Shown here: positions 26,272 through 34,977 of the stretch, piece by piece | Numbering within the stretch: position 1 is the first letter of the stretch | Layout of the letters: each line of letters begins with the position of its first letter | Assembly (NCBI RefSeq): GCF_001712755.1 | Contig: NZ_MDKC01000007.1 | Span: 1-64,000, forward strand | Direction of reading: 5' to 3' | Origin: Gottfriedia luciferensis | GTDB taxonomy: Bacteria > Bacillota > Bacilli > Bacillales > Bacillaceae_G | DNA: 64,000 nt | Position numbers and translations under genes: made by a program | The notes under the pieces: generated by a model | What the model was told of the DNA's origin: nothing | The model's input: only the letters and a program-made list of their open reading frames with translations | Databases searched by the model: none

Positions 26272-27519
26272 ATGATAGAGGGTCAAATCATAAGATATTA
26301 TCGACAAAAACTTGGGTTAACACTTGAACAACTAGGCAAGGGAATTTGTACTCTCGCATATCTCAGTAAAATTGAACTCGGTCAAACAATCTATTCCTCG
26401 GAAATCGTTGAATTACTGTCAAATCGTTTAAATATTGATATTAAAAATGAAGTGAATCTCTTTAAGAATACAAAAGATTCACTGAATCGATGGCAAAAGG
26501 CCATTTTTATGCAAAATATGAAAGAGGTTGAAGAGTTAAAAGAGGAATTGGAAAAAAATCCGTATTTACACTCCACCGAGTTTGCACCATTTTATCAGTT
26601 ATTAAGGGCAAAGTATTACATTTTAAAGAAAGAATATGAAAAGTCTTATACAATTTTGAGAAGTGTTGAAAAGGAATATCCAGTTCTTCCTCAATATGAA
26701 AAGAATTTACAATTGCACGTATGGGGGATATACTATACCTCGATTTATGATACGTCAAATTCAAACAATAAAAATTTAGCTTTAAATATTTTGAAGAAAA
26801 TTAATATGGATGAGTATAAAACTCCAGAATATTATTATAATTTGGCTGAAGCATATCATTTAGTTCAAAATAAAATGATGGCATATGTATATGCTGAAAA
26901 AGCTTTAGTACATTTCAAAGAAATGAATAATCTTGTCATGATGCTTGAAGCAGAGGCTCTAATGCTTGCACAAATTCAGAATGATCAACATGCCGATTTT
27001 GAAAAGATTGTAGAATCTTATAAAAGTCTTATTCACTTATGCGATTTACTACATGAACCAGATAAAAAGGTTAGTCTTCTAGGCAACTTATCAAATTTGT
27101 TCTATAGTAGAAAAGATTATATTCGCGCTCAGGAAATAGTGCAAGATGCATTGGAAATCGTTGATAAGAAGTCTATACGATACGTTAGGCAACTTCGTAA
27201 TTATTTAGTAATCTGTTTGGAAGGTAATCTAATGAAGAAAACAGAAATGTTAAAAATAGCCCAACATGGGTTATTAACAGCAAAAAAGTTGGACAATCTT
27301 CTACTTCAAAAAGCATTTAAAATGCTTATCTATCGAATTGAAGAAAATATTGAACAATACTACAAATACATAGAACTGGATGCTCTACCATACTTTCAGT
27401 CGATGAAGTATTCAATGTGGATTAACAAGTATGCTAAAGAATTATATAGTCATTACATAGATACTGAACAATATGAGAAAGTGGCTAAAATGTCAAATAT
27501 TTTAGTAGAAGTTAATTAG
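26272..27519 (+). CDS. XRE-TPR regulator, first copy
   Basis: A 415-aa protein with an N-terminal XRE helix-turn-helix (about residues 5-60: IRYYRQKLGLTLEQLGKGICTLAYLSKIELGQ) and a helical TPR-like remainder. This is the layout of the RNPP family (PlcR, NprR, Rap-related) that binds short peptides. The ATG at 26272 has AAAGGGAG upstream; an in-frame ATG 30 bases earlier has none. It shares HTH and repeat motifs with the 47658-48893 protein (for example YVYAEKALVHF and YVYARKALNYF). No pro-peptide gene follows it. Its place after sipW-tasA suggests a biofilm or sporulation regulator, but this is inference. Confidence 0.85.
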   Translation: MIEGQIIRYYRQKLGLTLEQLGKGICTLAYLSKIELGQTIYSSEIVELLSNRLNIDIKNEVNLFKNTKDSLNRWQKAIFMQNMKEVEELKEELEKNPYLHSTEFAPFYQLLRAKYYILKKEYEKSYTILRSVEKEYPVLPQYEKNLQLHVWGIYYTSIYDTSNSNNKNLALNILKKINMDEYKTPEYYYNLAEAYHLVQNKMMAYVYAEKALVHFKEMNNLVMMLEAEALMLAQIQNDQHADFEKIVESYKSLIHLCDLLHEPDKKVSLLGNLSNLFYSRKDYIRAQEIVQDALEIVDKKSIRYVRQLRNYLVICLEGNLMKKTEMLKIAQHGLLTAKKLDNLLLQKAFKMLIYRIEENIEQYYKYIELDALPYFQSMKYSMWINKYAKELYSHYIDTEQYEKVAKMSNILVEVN

Positions 27520-27581
27520 ATAGATCGTTGTAGTAATTTAAATACTGAGTAATATTGATTAATATGTCTTAAATAAGGAAT

Positions 27582-27619
27582 AGCATAAATTTCGTAAAAT
27601 TACGGGTTTATGCTTTTTG
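27582..27619 (+). terminator. Terminator after the first XRE-TPR gene
   Basis: AGCATAAA and TTTATGCT enclose an inner palindrome (CGTAAAATTACG), then T residues. Confidence 0.8.
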
Positions 27620-27659
27620 TTAATCATGATTAAAATTTTCCAGATTGATAAAATGATAT

Positions 27660-28373
27660 TTATGACTCAATATCAACAGGAGAATTAATCTGATCTTTGT
27701 ACAAATCAAAATACAATTGACCATTTGTTCCACGAACACAATATGAAACATCGGATAAATTCAAACCTCGCTGTTCAATTTCAGTAACGATACCTTCTTT
27801 TGTTAGGTGATTTTGAGTGAGGTTTTTATAAATAAATTGGCCATCCATAATGATTTCAATAGGGAAATCAGATTGGGAAGGACTTGAAATCCCCAAATCT
27901 TCTCTAGTTACAAAACGATATATGGGTTTCTTTAATATTGATAAGTGTCCATCAGGTTCAAAAATAGCGAATTCCACTTCATCAATATCAAATATATCTC
28001 TCCTTCTTAGTGCTTGATTGAAAGAATCCATTGTAACTTTTAATTTTTCGATGTTTTTTTCAAGTATTTTTCCATCTTGTATGACAACAGTAGGTTCTCC
28101 GTTGAATATTGCTCTGGCTTTTTTATTTTTTAATGAAACTAAAGTAGCAAGAAATAAAAACAGACTGAAGATTATCAGGGCAGTAATATAGTTTCTGAAG
28201 TGTATAGAAGTATTAAACGTCAAGTTGCCTGCAATAGAACCTAATGTAATTGAAGTAATATAATCATGATATGTCATTTTTGATATAGTTTGTTTTCCAA
28301 GTAAATGGGTAATACAAATAAGTAAAACAAATGCTGTAAGAGTTCGAATTATGACTTCAACGGTTCCAATCAT
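27660..28373 (-). CDS. DUF421 (YetF-like) membrane protein
   Basis: A 237-aa protein with three N-terminal helices and a soluble C-terminal DUF421 domain carrying LGKQTISKMTYHDYITSITLGSIAG and PTVVIQDGKI. The biochemical role of the family is unclear; many Bacillus members are sporulation or germination related. The ATG at 28373 follows AAAGGTG at good spacing; a GTG nine bases upstream lies in that site. It is monocistronic and converges with the XRE-TPR gene. Confidence 0.88.
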   Translation of the reverse strand: MIGTVEVIIRTLTAFVLLICITHLLGKQTISKMTYHDYITSITLGSIAGNLTFNTSIHFRNYITALIIFSLFLFLATLVSLKNKKARAIFNGEPTVVIQDGKILEKNIEKLKVTMDSFNQALRRRDIFDIDEVEFAIFEPDGHLSILKKPIYRFVTREDLGISSPSQSDFPIEIIMDGQFIYKNLTQNHLTKEGIVTEIEQRGLNLSDVSYCVRGTNGQLYFDLYKDQINSPVDIES

Positions 28374-28508
28374 TACTTTCACCTTTAAGTTTTTAACTAT
28401 ATTTTTACATAAAAGCTATAGATAATACGTAAAAGATTTTTCAATAAAATATTAAACAAGTTTTATTAATGATTATATAGGTCCTGAATTCATGAGATTT
28501 TGAGCTTT

Positions 28509-28604
28509 TTAATTAAATAGATATTCTATTTCTTCAACATAATCAACATAATCTATATAATGCCCAACTGGGGGTTTTTCAACATCTCCTTTAAGGGGTG
28601 CAGT
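28509..28604 (-). pseudogene. Possible 3' gene remnant
   Basis: An open frame without a start codon encodes LKGDVEKPPVGHYIDYVDY then VEEIEYLFN and a stop. The composition looks like real protein rather than noise, but only about 31 codons are open. It may be the tail of a deleted gene. Confidence 0.25.
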
Positions 28605-28709
28605 CTAGTTAGTCTGATTTTTGTTTAGTTCTCCGTATTAGCAGTTAAATTGAAGAAGGTATTTTTTTACTTTTAACGAACTCCCAATTATAAACAGTAT
28701 AAAGATTGG

Positions 28710-29525
28710 GTGATATATATATTAAAGCAAAATGATACTTATTGTAGTGATCAAATTAAGAATAGTATAATCAAGCAACTCCGGAAAGCTGGTTGCGTTT
28801 TTGCTGAAGAAGAGGCTCAGCTTCTCATTTCTGGAGCTGGTACTTTGGAAGAGCTTTTAACAATGGTAAATCATCGAGTAACTGGCTCACCGTTAGAATA
28901 CATCCTTGGTTGGGCGGAGTTTTATGGCAATAGGATTGCAGTAGTCCCAGGTGTGTTCGTTCCTCGCCGTCGGACAGAATTTCTTGCTCAAAAGGCGATT
29001 GACTTATCTGTGCCCGGTATCAAAGTGGTTGATCTTTGTTGTGGTTCTGGTGCAGTAAGTGTAGCGATTTCCAAGGCAGTGGATTTGATTTCGTTATATG
29101 CGGTCGATATTGATCCTATTGCAGTCCAGTGTGCCAAATGCAATGTTTCTAAACTTGGTGGTCTTGTATATGAAGGCGATCTTTATAATCCATTGCCACC
29201 TCAATTAATCGGCAATGTTGATATTATTGTGGCGAATGCACCATATGTTCCAACTGAGGCAATAAAGTCTCTCCCTCAGGAGGCACGGCTTTATGAGCCA
29301 AAAGTGGCACTTGATGGTGGTAAGGATGGAAATGATATTCATCGAAAAGTGGCAGAAAATGCGTCTTTCTGGTTAGCTTCAGGCGGGCATTTATTAATAG
29401 AGACGAGTAAAATTCAGGCTCCTCAAACAGTTGAAATTTTTACTCAAAGTGGACTAATAGCCGGGTTAGAATACAATAATGAATTGGACTCCACAGTCGT
29501 AGTTGGTACGAAACCTTCATTATAG
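28710..29525 (+). CDS. PrmC-like protein methyltransferase
   Basis: A 271-aa class I SAM methyltransferase of the PrmC/HemK type (putative N5-glutamine methyltransferase). Features seen: a helical N-terminal domain, GSPLEYILGWAEFYG, RRRTEFLAQKA, the SAM loop VVDLCCGSGAVSVAI and DIIVANAPYVP in place of the canonical NPPY. This subtype is usually an accessory paralogue, not the main PrmC. The GTG at 28710 has only a weak site (TTGG), so the true start is uncertain. The N-terminal half is slightly more GC-rich than neighbouring genes. It is monocistronic with a terminator. Confidence 0.8.
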   Translation: MIYILKQNDTYCSDQIKNSIIKQLRKAGCVFAEEEAQLLISGAGTLEELLTMVNHRVTGSPLEYILGWAEFYGNRIAVVPGVFVPRRRTEFLAQKAIDLSVPGIKVVDLCCGSGAVSVAISKAVDLISLYAVDIDPIAVQCAKCNVSKLGGLVYEGDLYNPLPPQLIGNVDIIVANAPYVPTEAIKSLPQEARLYEPKVALDGGKDGNDIHRKVAENASFWLASGGHLLIETSKIQAPQTVEIFTQSGLIAGLEYNNELDSTVVVGTKPSL

Positions 29526-29532
29526 ATAAAAT

Positions 29533-29579
29533 AAAAACAACCAGTGTAGCCCCCTTTATGGGTTACTCTGGTTGTTTTT
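29533..29579. terminator. Bidirectional terminator
   Basis: AAAAACAACCAG and CTGGTTGTTTTT enclose a second stem; it serves both the plus-strand methyltransferase and the minus-strand small gene. Confidence 0.82.
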
Positions 29580-29590
29580 AGTAGTAAAAC

Positions 29591-29725
29591 TTATTTTTTA
29601 TTAGACTTTTTTGCTAAATTCTGTAGTTCACTTTGAGGCTCAGTTGAAAATTCAACGTCTTTTCCATATCCTTGTGGATTAACACTTGGTGCTTTTTGTC
29701 CTCTTCCAGATGATTTTTTACTCAT
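29591..29725 (-). CDS. SspL-like small acid-soluble spore protein, 44 aa
   Basis: The ATG at 29725 follows GGAGGTG. The product MSKKSSGRGQKAPSVNPQGY continues with GKDVEFSTEP and ends ELQNLAKKSNKK. It shares with B. subtilis SspL the basic start, a PQG segment, the LEERAKKSN-like end and small size. SspL-type proteins are minor forespore proteins. Family assignment is from memory of that sequence. It shares a terminator with the convergent methyltransferase gene. Confidence 0.65.
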   Translation of the reverse strand: MSKKSSGRGQKAPSVNPQGYGKDVEFSTEPQSELQNLAKKSNKK

Positions 29726-29792
29726 GTGCTTCACCTCCATGGATAGTGTTTCCGAAGAAAGTAGATTTATGAGTAAAAGTAATCAGTACATT

Positions 29793-30458
29793 TTATATAG
29801 AAAGATTTTTCTCTTTTTCAAAGCTGGAAGATGTACTAGAGTCAGATAAGACGTGGTTTAAAAATTTTTCTGTAATTGGCATAAAATAATTAAGTATTAA
29901 CCCACCAAAACAAACAGTTAGTATTGTTCCAATGCCGATTGGTCCATTTGAAATTAATGCTGCTATTAAGAAAATAAGATAAATGACTGTTTTCGAAAAA
30001 AAGATATTTGTTCTAGTTAATTCCTGTAGGATTAATGTTAATCGATCCACTGGAATTGGTGCAAAGTTTGTGTGTAAATAGGTTGCTGTTCCGAGTCCTG
30101 AAATAACTAATCCGAGACTATAACAAGCTATTTTACTGTACCAAAATTCAGGTGTTATGAAATTGTGTAATAAAAAAAGCCACAGATCAATACCAATACC
30201 AGTTATAAAGGCAGTTACTAATCCTAAAAATTCTGGTCTTTGTCTTTTTAATAAAGAATTTAAACATAGTAATAATAAAGCAATGATTATTTCCCAACTT
30301 CCGACAGTTAGTCCCATATTTTTGGATAACCCCACTAGAAGCGCATCAAAAGGTGAAGTTCCAAGGTTAGATTGTATATTGATTGATATTCCCAAGGTTA
30401 ATATTAAAATTCCTAATACGTAAAAGACATATTTCCCTTTAATTAATCGCTTTATCAT
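29793..30458 (-). CDS. YczE/YyaS-family membrane protein
   Basis: A 221-aa protein with five to six helices and the family pattern LGISINIQSNLGTSPFDALLVGLS and APIPVDRL. Family members include B. subtilis YczE, linked to surfactin production, and uncharacterised transporters; the role here is unknown. Its ATG overlaps the stop of the upstream acetyltransferase gene as ATGA, so the two are co-translated. The promoter should lie in the MarR-controlled intergenic region at 30893-31014. Confidence 0.85.
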   Translation of the reverse strand: MIKRLIKGKYVFYVLGILILTLGISINIQSNLGTSPFDALLVGLSKNMGLTVGSWEIIIALLLLCLNSLLKRQRPEFLGLVTAFITGIGIDLWLFLLHNFITPEFWYSKIACYSLGLVISGLGTATYLHTNFAPIPVDRLTLILQELTRTNIFFSKTVIYLIFLIAALISNGPIGIGTILTVCFGGLILNYFMPITEKFLNHVLSDSSTSSSFEKEKNLSI

Positions 30459-30892
30459 TTAGTTATTTCTTTTAGCATTAGTATATGAGGGATACCGTCT
30501 TCTATAAAGACTTCAGAGGAAGTTCGATAACCAAGTTTTTTGTAAAAACCTTCTGCATGTGTTTGGCCATGTAATTTTACTTGCGAAGCCCCTTGTTCTT
30601 CCGCAATTTCTTCTAAAGCTTTAATTATGTTTTTGCCAAGTCCATATTTTCGGAAAGACTCCAGAATACAGATTCTTTCCAATTTCCCTACTCCATCAAC
30701 AAACCTAATTCTTCCTGTCCCGACTGGTTGTTCGTTGTAATGAACTAATATGTGTTGGCAATCTCCATTTATTTTGTCGTATTGGTCAAATTCAACTTCT
30801 AGAGGTACACCTTGTTCCTTCACAAATATATCTTTCCTAATTGCAAATGCTACTTTTAGCTCTTCTTCATTCTTTATTTTTTTTGTATTCAT
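30455..30892 (-). CDS. GNAT-family N-acetyltransferase
   Basis: A 145-aa single-domain acetyltransferase of the ElaA/YjcF type. It shows IRKDIFVKEQGVPLEVEFD at the N-terminus, the beta-4 strand and acetyl-CoA loop RICILESFRKYGLGKNIIK and a C-terminal HGQTHAEGFYKKLGYR. The substrate is unknown. It is the first gene of a pair with the YczE-like protein and divergent from a MarR regulator. Confidence 0.88.
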   Translation of the reverse strand: MNTKKIKNEEELKVAFAIRKDIFVKEQGVPLEVEFDQYDKINGDCQHILVHYNEQPVGTGRIRFVDGVGKLERICILESFRKYGLGKNIIKALEEIAEEQGASQVKLHGQTHAEGFYKKLGYRTSSEVFIEDGIPHILMLKEITK

Positions 30893-30930
30893 CCTGTTTA
30901 TCAGTCACCTTTATTTAATTTTTTGTTTTA

Positions 30931-30945
30931 TTGCAAATGCAACAA
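30931..30945. promoter_or_regulatory. Candidate MarR operator 1
   Basis: TTGCAAATGCAACAA contains the palindrome TTGCAAATGCAA and resembles the second site at 30978-30992. It lies between divergent genes, one of which encodes MarR. Confidence 0.5.
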
Positions 30946-30977
30946 AAATAAGTTAAATTCAATATATATCATTTTTA

Positions 30978-30992
30978 TTGCATTTACAACAA
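30978..30992. promoter_or_regulatory. Candidate MarR operator 2
   Basis: TTGCATTTACAACAA matches operator 1 at 12 of 15 positions, 47 bases apart, and lies 23-37 bases before the marR start. Confidence 0.5.
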
Positions 30993-31014
30993 AATTAATA
31001 CTAAGGAGTTAATT

Positions 31015-31467
31015 ATGAAGGAAATTCTTCGTGAAATTGGAATGATCGCAAGGGCTCTAGATTCGATTAGTAATATTGAATTTAAAGAGCATGATCTTAC
31101 AAAAGGGCAGTATTTATATCTAGTACGAATAGCTGAAAATCCAGGAATCATACAAGAAAAATTGGCTGAGATGATAAAAGTAGATCGAACTACAGCAGCG
31201 CGTGCTATAAAAAAACTTGAAATGAATGGATTTATTGAAAAGAAAGAGGATAAAGAGAACAAAAAAATAAAAAAACTTTTTGCAACAGAAAAAGGGGAAA
31301 GTGTTTATCCATTTATAAAACGAGAAAACGATTATTCTAATATCGTTGCACTAGAAGGATTGTCTGAAATAGAAGTTGAAACCATTTTTAATCTTCTTCA
31401 AAAGGTAAGAAAAAATGTAGAAAAAGACTGGGAATTTGTAAAAAAAGGAAACAAGAGAAATTATTGA
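31015..31467 (+). CDS. MarR-family regulator
   Basis: A 150-aa winged-helix protein with the MarR core KGQYLYLVRIAENPGIIQEKLAEMIKVDRTTAARAIKKL (about residues 36-74) and a wing with basic residues. CTAAGGAG precedes the ATG. It is co-transcribed with paiA and divergent from the GNAT/YczE pair. Two TTGCANNNNCAACAA-like sites in the shared promoter region suggest it represses both directions. Confidence 0.92.
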   Translation: MKEILREIGMIARALDSISNIEFKEHDLTKGQYLYLVRIAENPGIIQEKLAEMIKVDRTTAARAIKKLEMNGFIEKKEDKENKKIKKLFATEKGESVYPFIKRENDYSNIVALEGLSEIEVETIFNLLQKVRKNVEKDWEFVKKGNKRNY

Positions 31468-31475
31468 TTAGATAA

Positions 31476-32012
<537 letters not shown>

Positions 32013-32091
32013 TAGGTTTATTTGATATTGTCCACATTAAAATAATCTCTCAACTAGATTAATGGTAAAGACAAGAAGGAGATACGGTTAT

Positions 32092-32128
32092 CCAAAAAAG
32101 CTTGATTAGTCACCAAGCTTTTTTGGTA
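32092..32128 (+). terminator. Terminator of the marR-paiA operon
   Basis: CCAAAAAAGCTTG and CAAGCTTTTTTGG form a perfect 13-bp stem. It is 80 bases past the stop codon. Confidence 0.8.
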
Positions 32129-32246
32129 TTTATTTGGTGATTTTTATAGTGAGAATGAAAAGAGCGGTCAATTTGGATAGTTAATATAAATTTGTAAAGA
32201 ATAAAATTAACATAAATCATTAATAAAATGGAGTAAAGTAAACCAC

Positions 32247-32549
32247 TTGAAAACTATAATATTTTGTTCAATTATTTTTTTTCCTATTATTATGTATGGA
32301 TTGGCTAGATTTAATCGAATATTTAGCACTATTTTTAATTTGATCGCAATCATTTCTTATGTAGTTTTTGGAGGAATATCAGCAATAGCAATTTATGAAA
32401 TTATAAAACATGATGTTGTTTTCATGACCAATATTCATGCTGTATTTCTTAATATTTATTTTTTAATTTCTGGCGCTTACTTAGGAATATATGGCCTATA
32501 TCAATTGATTAATCTGATGATGAAACAGCTTAATCAAACTAATAAGTAA
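32247..32549 (+). CDS. Small membrane protein, 100 aa
   Basis: Not recognised. It has three hydrophobic segments (IIFCSIIFFPIIMYGLA; IAIISYVVFGGISAIAI; AVFLNIYFLISGAYLGIYGL) and a short polar tail. The TTG start at 32247 has only a distant GGAG, so the start is uncertain. A strong terminator follows, supporting a real transcription unit. Confidence 0.6.
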   Translation: MKTIIFCSIIFFPIIMYGLARFNRIFSTIFNLIAIISYVVFGGISAIAIYEIIKHDVVFMTNIHAVFLNIYFLISGAYLGIYGLYQLINLMMKQLNQTNK

Positions 32550-32570
32550 TGTACAAAGATTGTTCTAATA

Positions 32571-32614
32571 AAAAACATCACAACGCATCAATTCATGCAT
32601 TGTGATGTTTTTTT
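32571..32614. terminator. Bidirectional terminator
   Basis: AAACATCACAA pairs with TTGTGATGTTT and an inner GCAT/ATGC stem; T residues follow on the plus strand and the MMPL gene converges on it. Confidence 0.82.
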
Positions 32615-32618
32615 ATCG

Positions 32619-34859
32619 TTATTTTTCTATTTGCATTTCTAGTTTTGAATCATACTCTTTTTTCGAAAGTTCACCTGGCCAATATGCAAATCTACCTAAT
32701 ACCGTAGTAATTGCTGGAACTAAAAGTGGACGAACGATGAATGTATCAATTAAGACCCCAATACAAGTAACAATACCAAATTGAACTAATACTTGAATAG
32801 GTAGAGTTGCTAACACTAGGAATGTACCGGCCAAGATTAATCCAGCAGATGAAATAACAGCCCCGGTTTTTGCGACTCCATTTGAAACTGCTTCGCGATG
32901 AGTTTGTTTCTTTTTATTTTTCCAAATTTCAGAAACCATGAATATATTGTAATCTTCACCTAATGCTACTAAAAATACAAAGGAATATAATGGAATCGAA
33001 CCTTGTATCGCGCTAGCCCCAAAACCGTAGTGAAGAATAAGCCAACCAGCACCTAATGCTGAAAGATAAGATAATATGACGGTTAGAATTAAGTAAATCA
33101 TCGCTGTAAAGGAACGTAAATAAGTTAACAGTAATAATGCAATTAATCCAATCATTACCGGAATAATCACGGACTCATCACGCTCAGTTATATTTTTTGT
33201 ATCCAAATTAGTTACTGTTTCTCCACCAATCCAGTAATGCTGATTTACTTTTTGAATATCATATTCGTTTAATAGCTTCTTAATTTTCTTTTCTAGTTGA
33301 GGTATTCGCTCTAATCCTTTAATAGAATATGGATTATCGACTAAAGAAATTTCATATAATTGTAATTTTTTATTATCTTTACCTGTAATAGGTTCAGACA
33401 CATCTTTTACGAATGAAAGTGATTCTAATTCTTTTTTCACAGGGATATTTTTATTTTCCGTATCGATTATTACTTTAACAGGTGCTAATAAACCTGATGA
33501 ATAATGGTCAGATATTAAATCGAACCCTTCTCTGGAAGGCATATCTTTAGGAAATGATTGAAGTAAATCATATGTGTATTGTACACGAGGAACAAATAGA
33601 GCTAGCCCTCCTAAGAGAATGATAGAGACTAGAATAATTGTCCAAGGTTTATGAGTAACTAATTTTCCTATTTTTTGATTAAATGTTACTTTGATTTTTG
33701 ATTTTTTAATTGATTTTCCTTTTTTCTCAGTTCTTAATGCTTCCATTTCCTCTGTTCTTGGGATGAAAGGAAAAAATGAAACTCTACCAAAAATAGAAAG
33801 TAGGGCAGGTAGGATTGTAATTGCAGCAATCCCCATAATAAGAACTGCTAAACTAAATGGTATTGCGAAACGATGGAAAGCACCATACTGAGCAAATAAG
33901 AGTGTACCTAATCCAATAACGACCGTTAAAGCACTCATTGAGATGGCTCCACTAGATTCTCTGATTGCGAGCTGAATTGCTTTATATTTGTTTTCTTCCA
34001 AAAGTAAATATTCACGATATCTAGAAATTAAAAATAAACAATAATCAGTACCTGCACCAAATAATAATACTGTCATAATTGAAACGGCTTGAGAATCCAC
34101 CGTTATAATGCCTTTATCACCTAAAACACCTAATAATGGATTTACGATTCCATATGCGAAACCAACGACTATTAACGGAACAATTGCCATAATTGGTGAA
34201 CGATATAGAAGGATTAAGAAAACTAATACAAGTGATACAGTTGATAATAAAAGTTTAACATCGGCTTGTGAAAATAAACTGACAGCGTCTGTTTGAATAC
34301 CTACTGGGCCAGAAAAGCGTACTTTTAGACCAGATTCTGTTAATTTTCGTTTTATTGGGTCTTCACCAGTATTATTTTTAATTTGTTTTTCTAATAAGTT
34401 GATATTTTTTTGTAGTACTTCATCATCTGCTTTTTTGTCAAAAAGAACGGCTGTAATGATTGTTGTACCATCCTCTGAAGAACTTCGTTTAATTGCCTGG
34501 ATCGGCATTAAATCATATGACGGTGATGTTAATTGATTTTTTAATGGGTTATTTCGAAGTTCTTTATATACAGTTTGAATGACTTTGTAATCTTCCTCAT
34601 TTAGTCCATCTTTACGGTTCCAAACGATTAATAAAGGATTTCCAGAATCAGTTGGAAATTCTTTTTTTATTAGCTGATCCGCTTTTTGGGACATGGTTTG
34701 CTTAGGTAAGTTATCTGCAGTATTGTTTTCTACTTCGTTTACAGATGGAAAAGTAAATGATAATACAACCGTTAATAATACCCACACCAATAATGTTATC
34801 CATCTTGTACGTTTACTACTTACAAATTTGCCCCAAGAATGAAAGGGGTGCTGTTTCAT
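32619..34859 (-). CDS. MMPL-family (RND-like) exporter
   Basis: A 746-aa transporter of the MMPL/YdfJ group with two repeats of one plus five helices and large external loops. Seen: VWVLLTVVLSFTFPSVNEVENNTADNLP at the start, GAGTDYCLFLISRYREYL in the first helical bundle and ALGEDYNIFMVSEIW in the second, the paired GxDY motifs of proton-driven transport. The substrate is unknown, probably a lipid or hydrophobic drug. It is divergent from a TetR gene, its likely repressor, with operator-like repeats between them. Confidence 0.93.
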   Translation of the reverse strand: MKQHPFHSWGKFVSSKRTRWITLLVWVLLTVVLSFTFPSVNEVENNTADNLPKQTMSQKADQLIKKEFPTDSGNPLLIVWNRKDGLNEEDYKVIQTVYKELRNNPLKNQLTSPSYDLMPIQAIKRSSSEDGTTIITAVLFDKKADDEVLQKNINLLEKQIKNNTGEDPIKRKLTESGLKVRFSGPVGIQTDAVSLFSQADVKLLLSTVSLVLVFLILLYRSPIMAIVPLIVVGFAYGIVNPLLGVLGDKGIITVDSQAVSIMTVLLFGAGTDYCLFLISRYREYLLLEENKYKAIQLAIRESSGAISMSALTVVIGLGTLLFAQYGAFHRFAIPFSLAVLIMGIAAITILPALLSIFGRVSFFPFIPRTEEMEALRTEKKGKSIKKSKIKVTFNQKIGKLVTHKPWTIILVSIILLGGLALFVPRVQYTYDLLQSFPKDMPSREGFDLISDHYSSGLLAPVKVIIDTENKNIPVKKELESLSFVKDVSEPITGKDNKKLQLYEISLVDNPYSIKGLERIPQLEKKIKKLLNEYDIQKVNQHYWIGGETVTNLDTKNITERDESVIIPVMIGLIALLLLTYLRSFTAMIYLILTVILSYLSALGAGWLILHYGFGASAIQGSIPLYSFVFLVALGEDYNIFMVSEIWKNKKKQTHREAVSNGVAKTGAVISSAGLILAGTFLVLATLPIQVLVQFGIVTCIGVLIDTFIVRPLLVPAITTVLGRFAYWPGELSKKEYDSKLEMQIEK

Positions 34860-34885
34860 ATGGAATTCACCTCACGTAAAATTTA

Positions 34886-34915
34886 TTAACTTAATTATAT
34901 ATACTAGTTAGTTAA
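34886..34915. promoter_or_regulatory. Candidate TetR operator
   Basis: TTAACT and AGTTAA bound a 30-bp, imperfectly symmetric AT-rich element (TTAACTTAATTATATATACT, then AGTTAGTTAA) between the MMPL and TetR genes. AT richness makes chance matches likely. Confidence 0.35.
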
Positions 34916-34977
34916 TTATTCAAGAACTTTTATTATGCTATAATGAAAAGGAATTAAAAGGTTAGGAGAGAAGCAAA

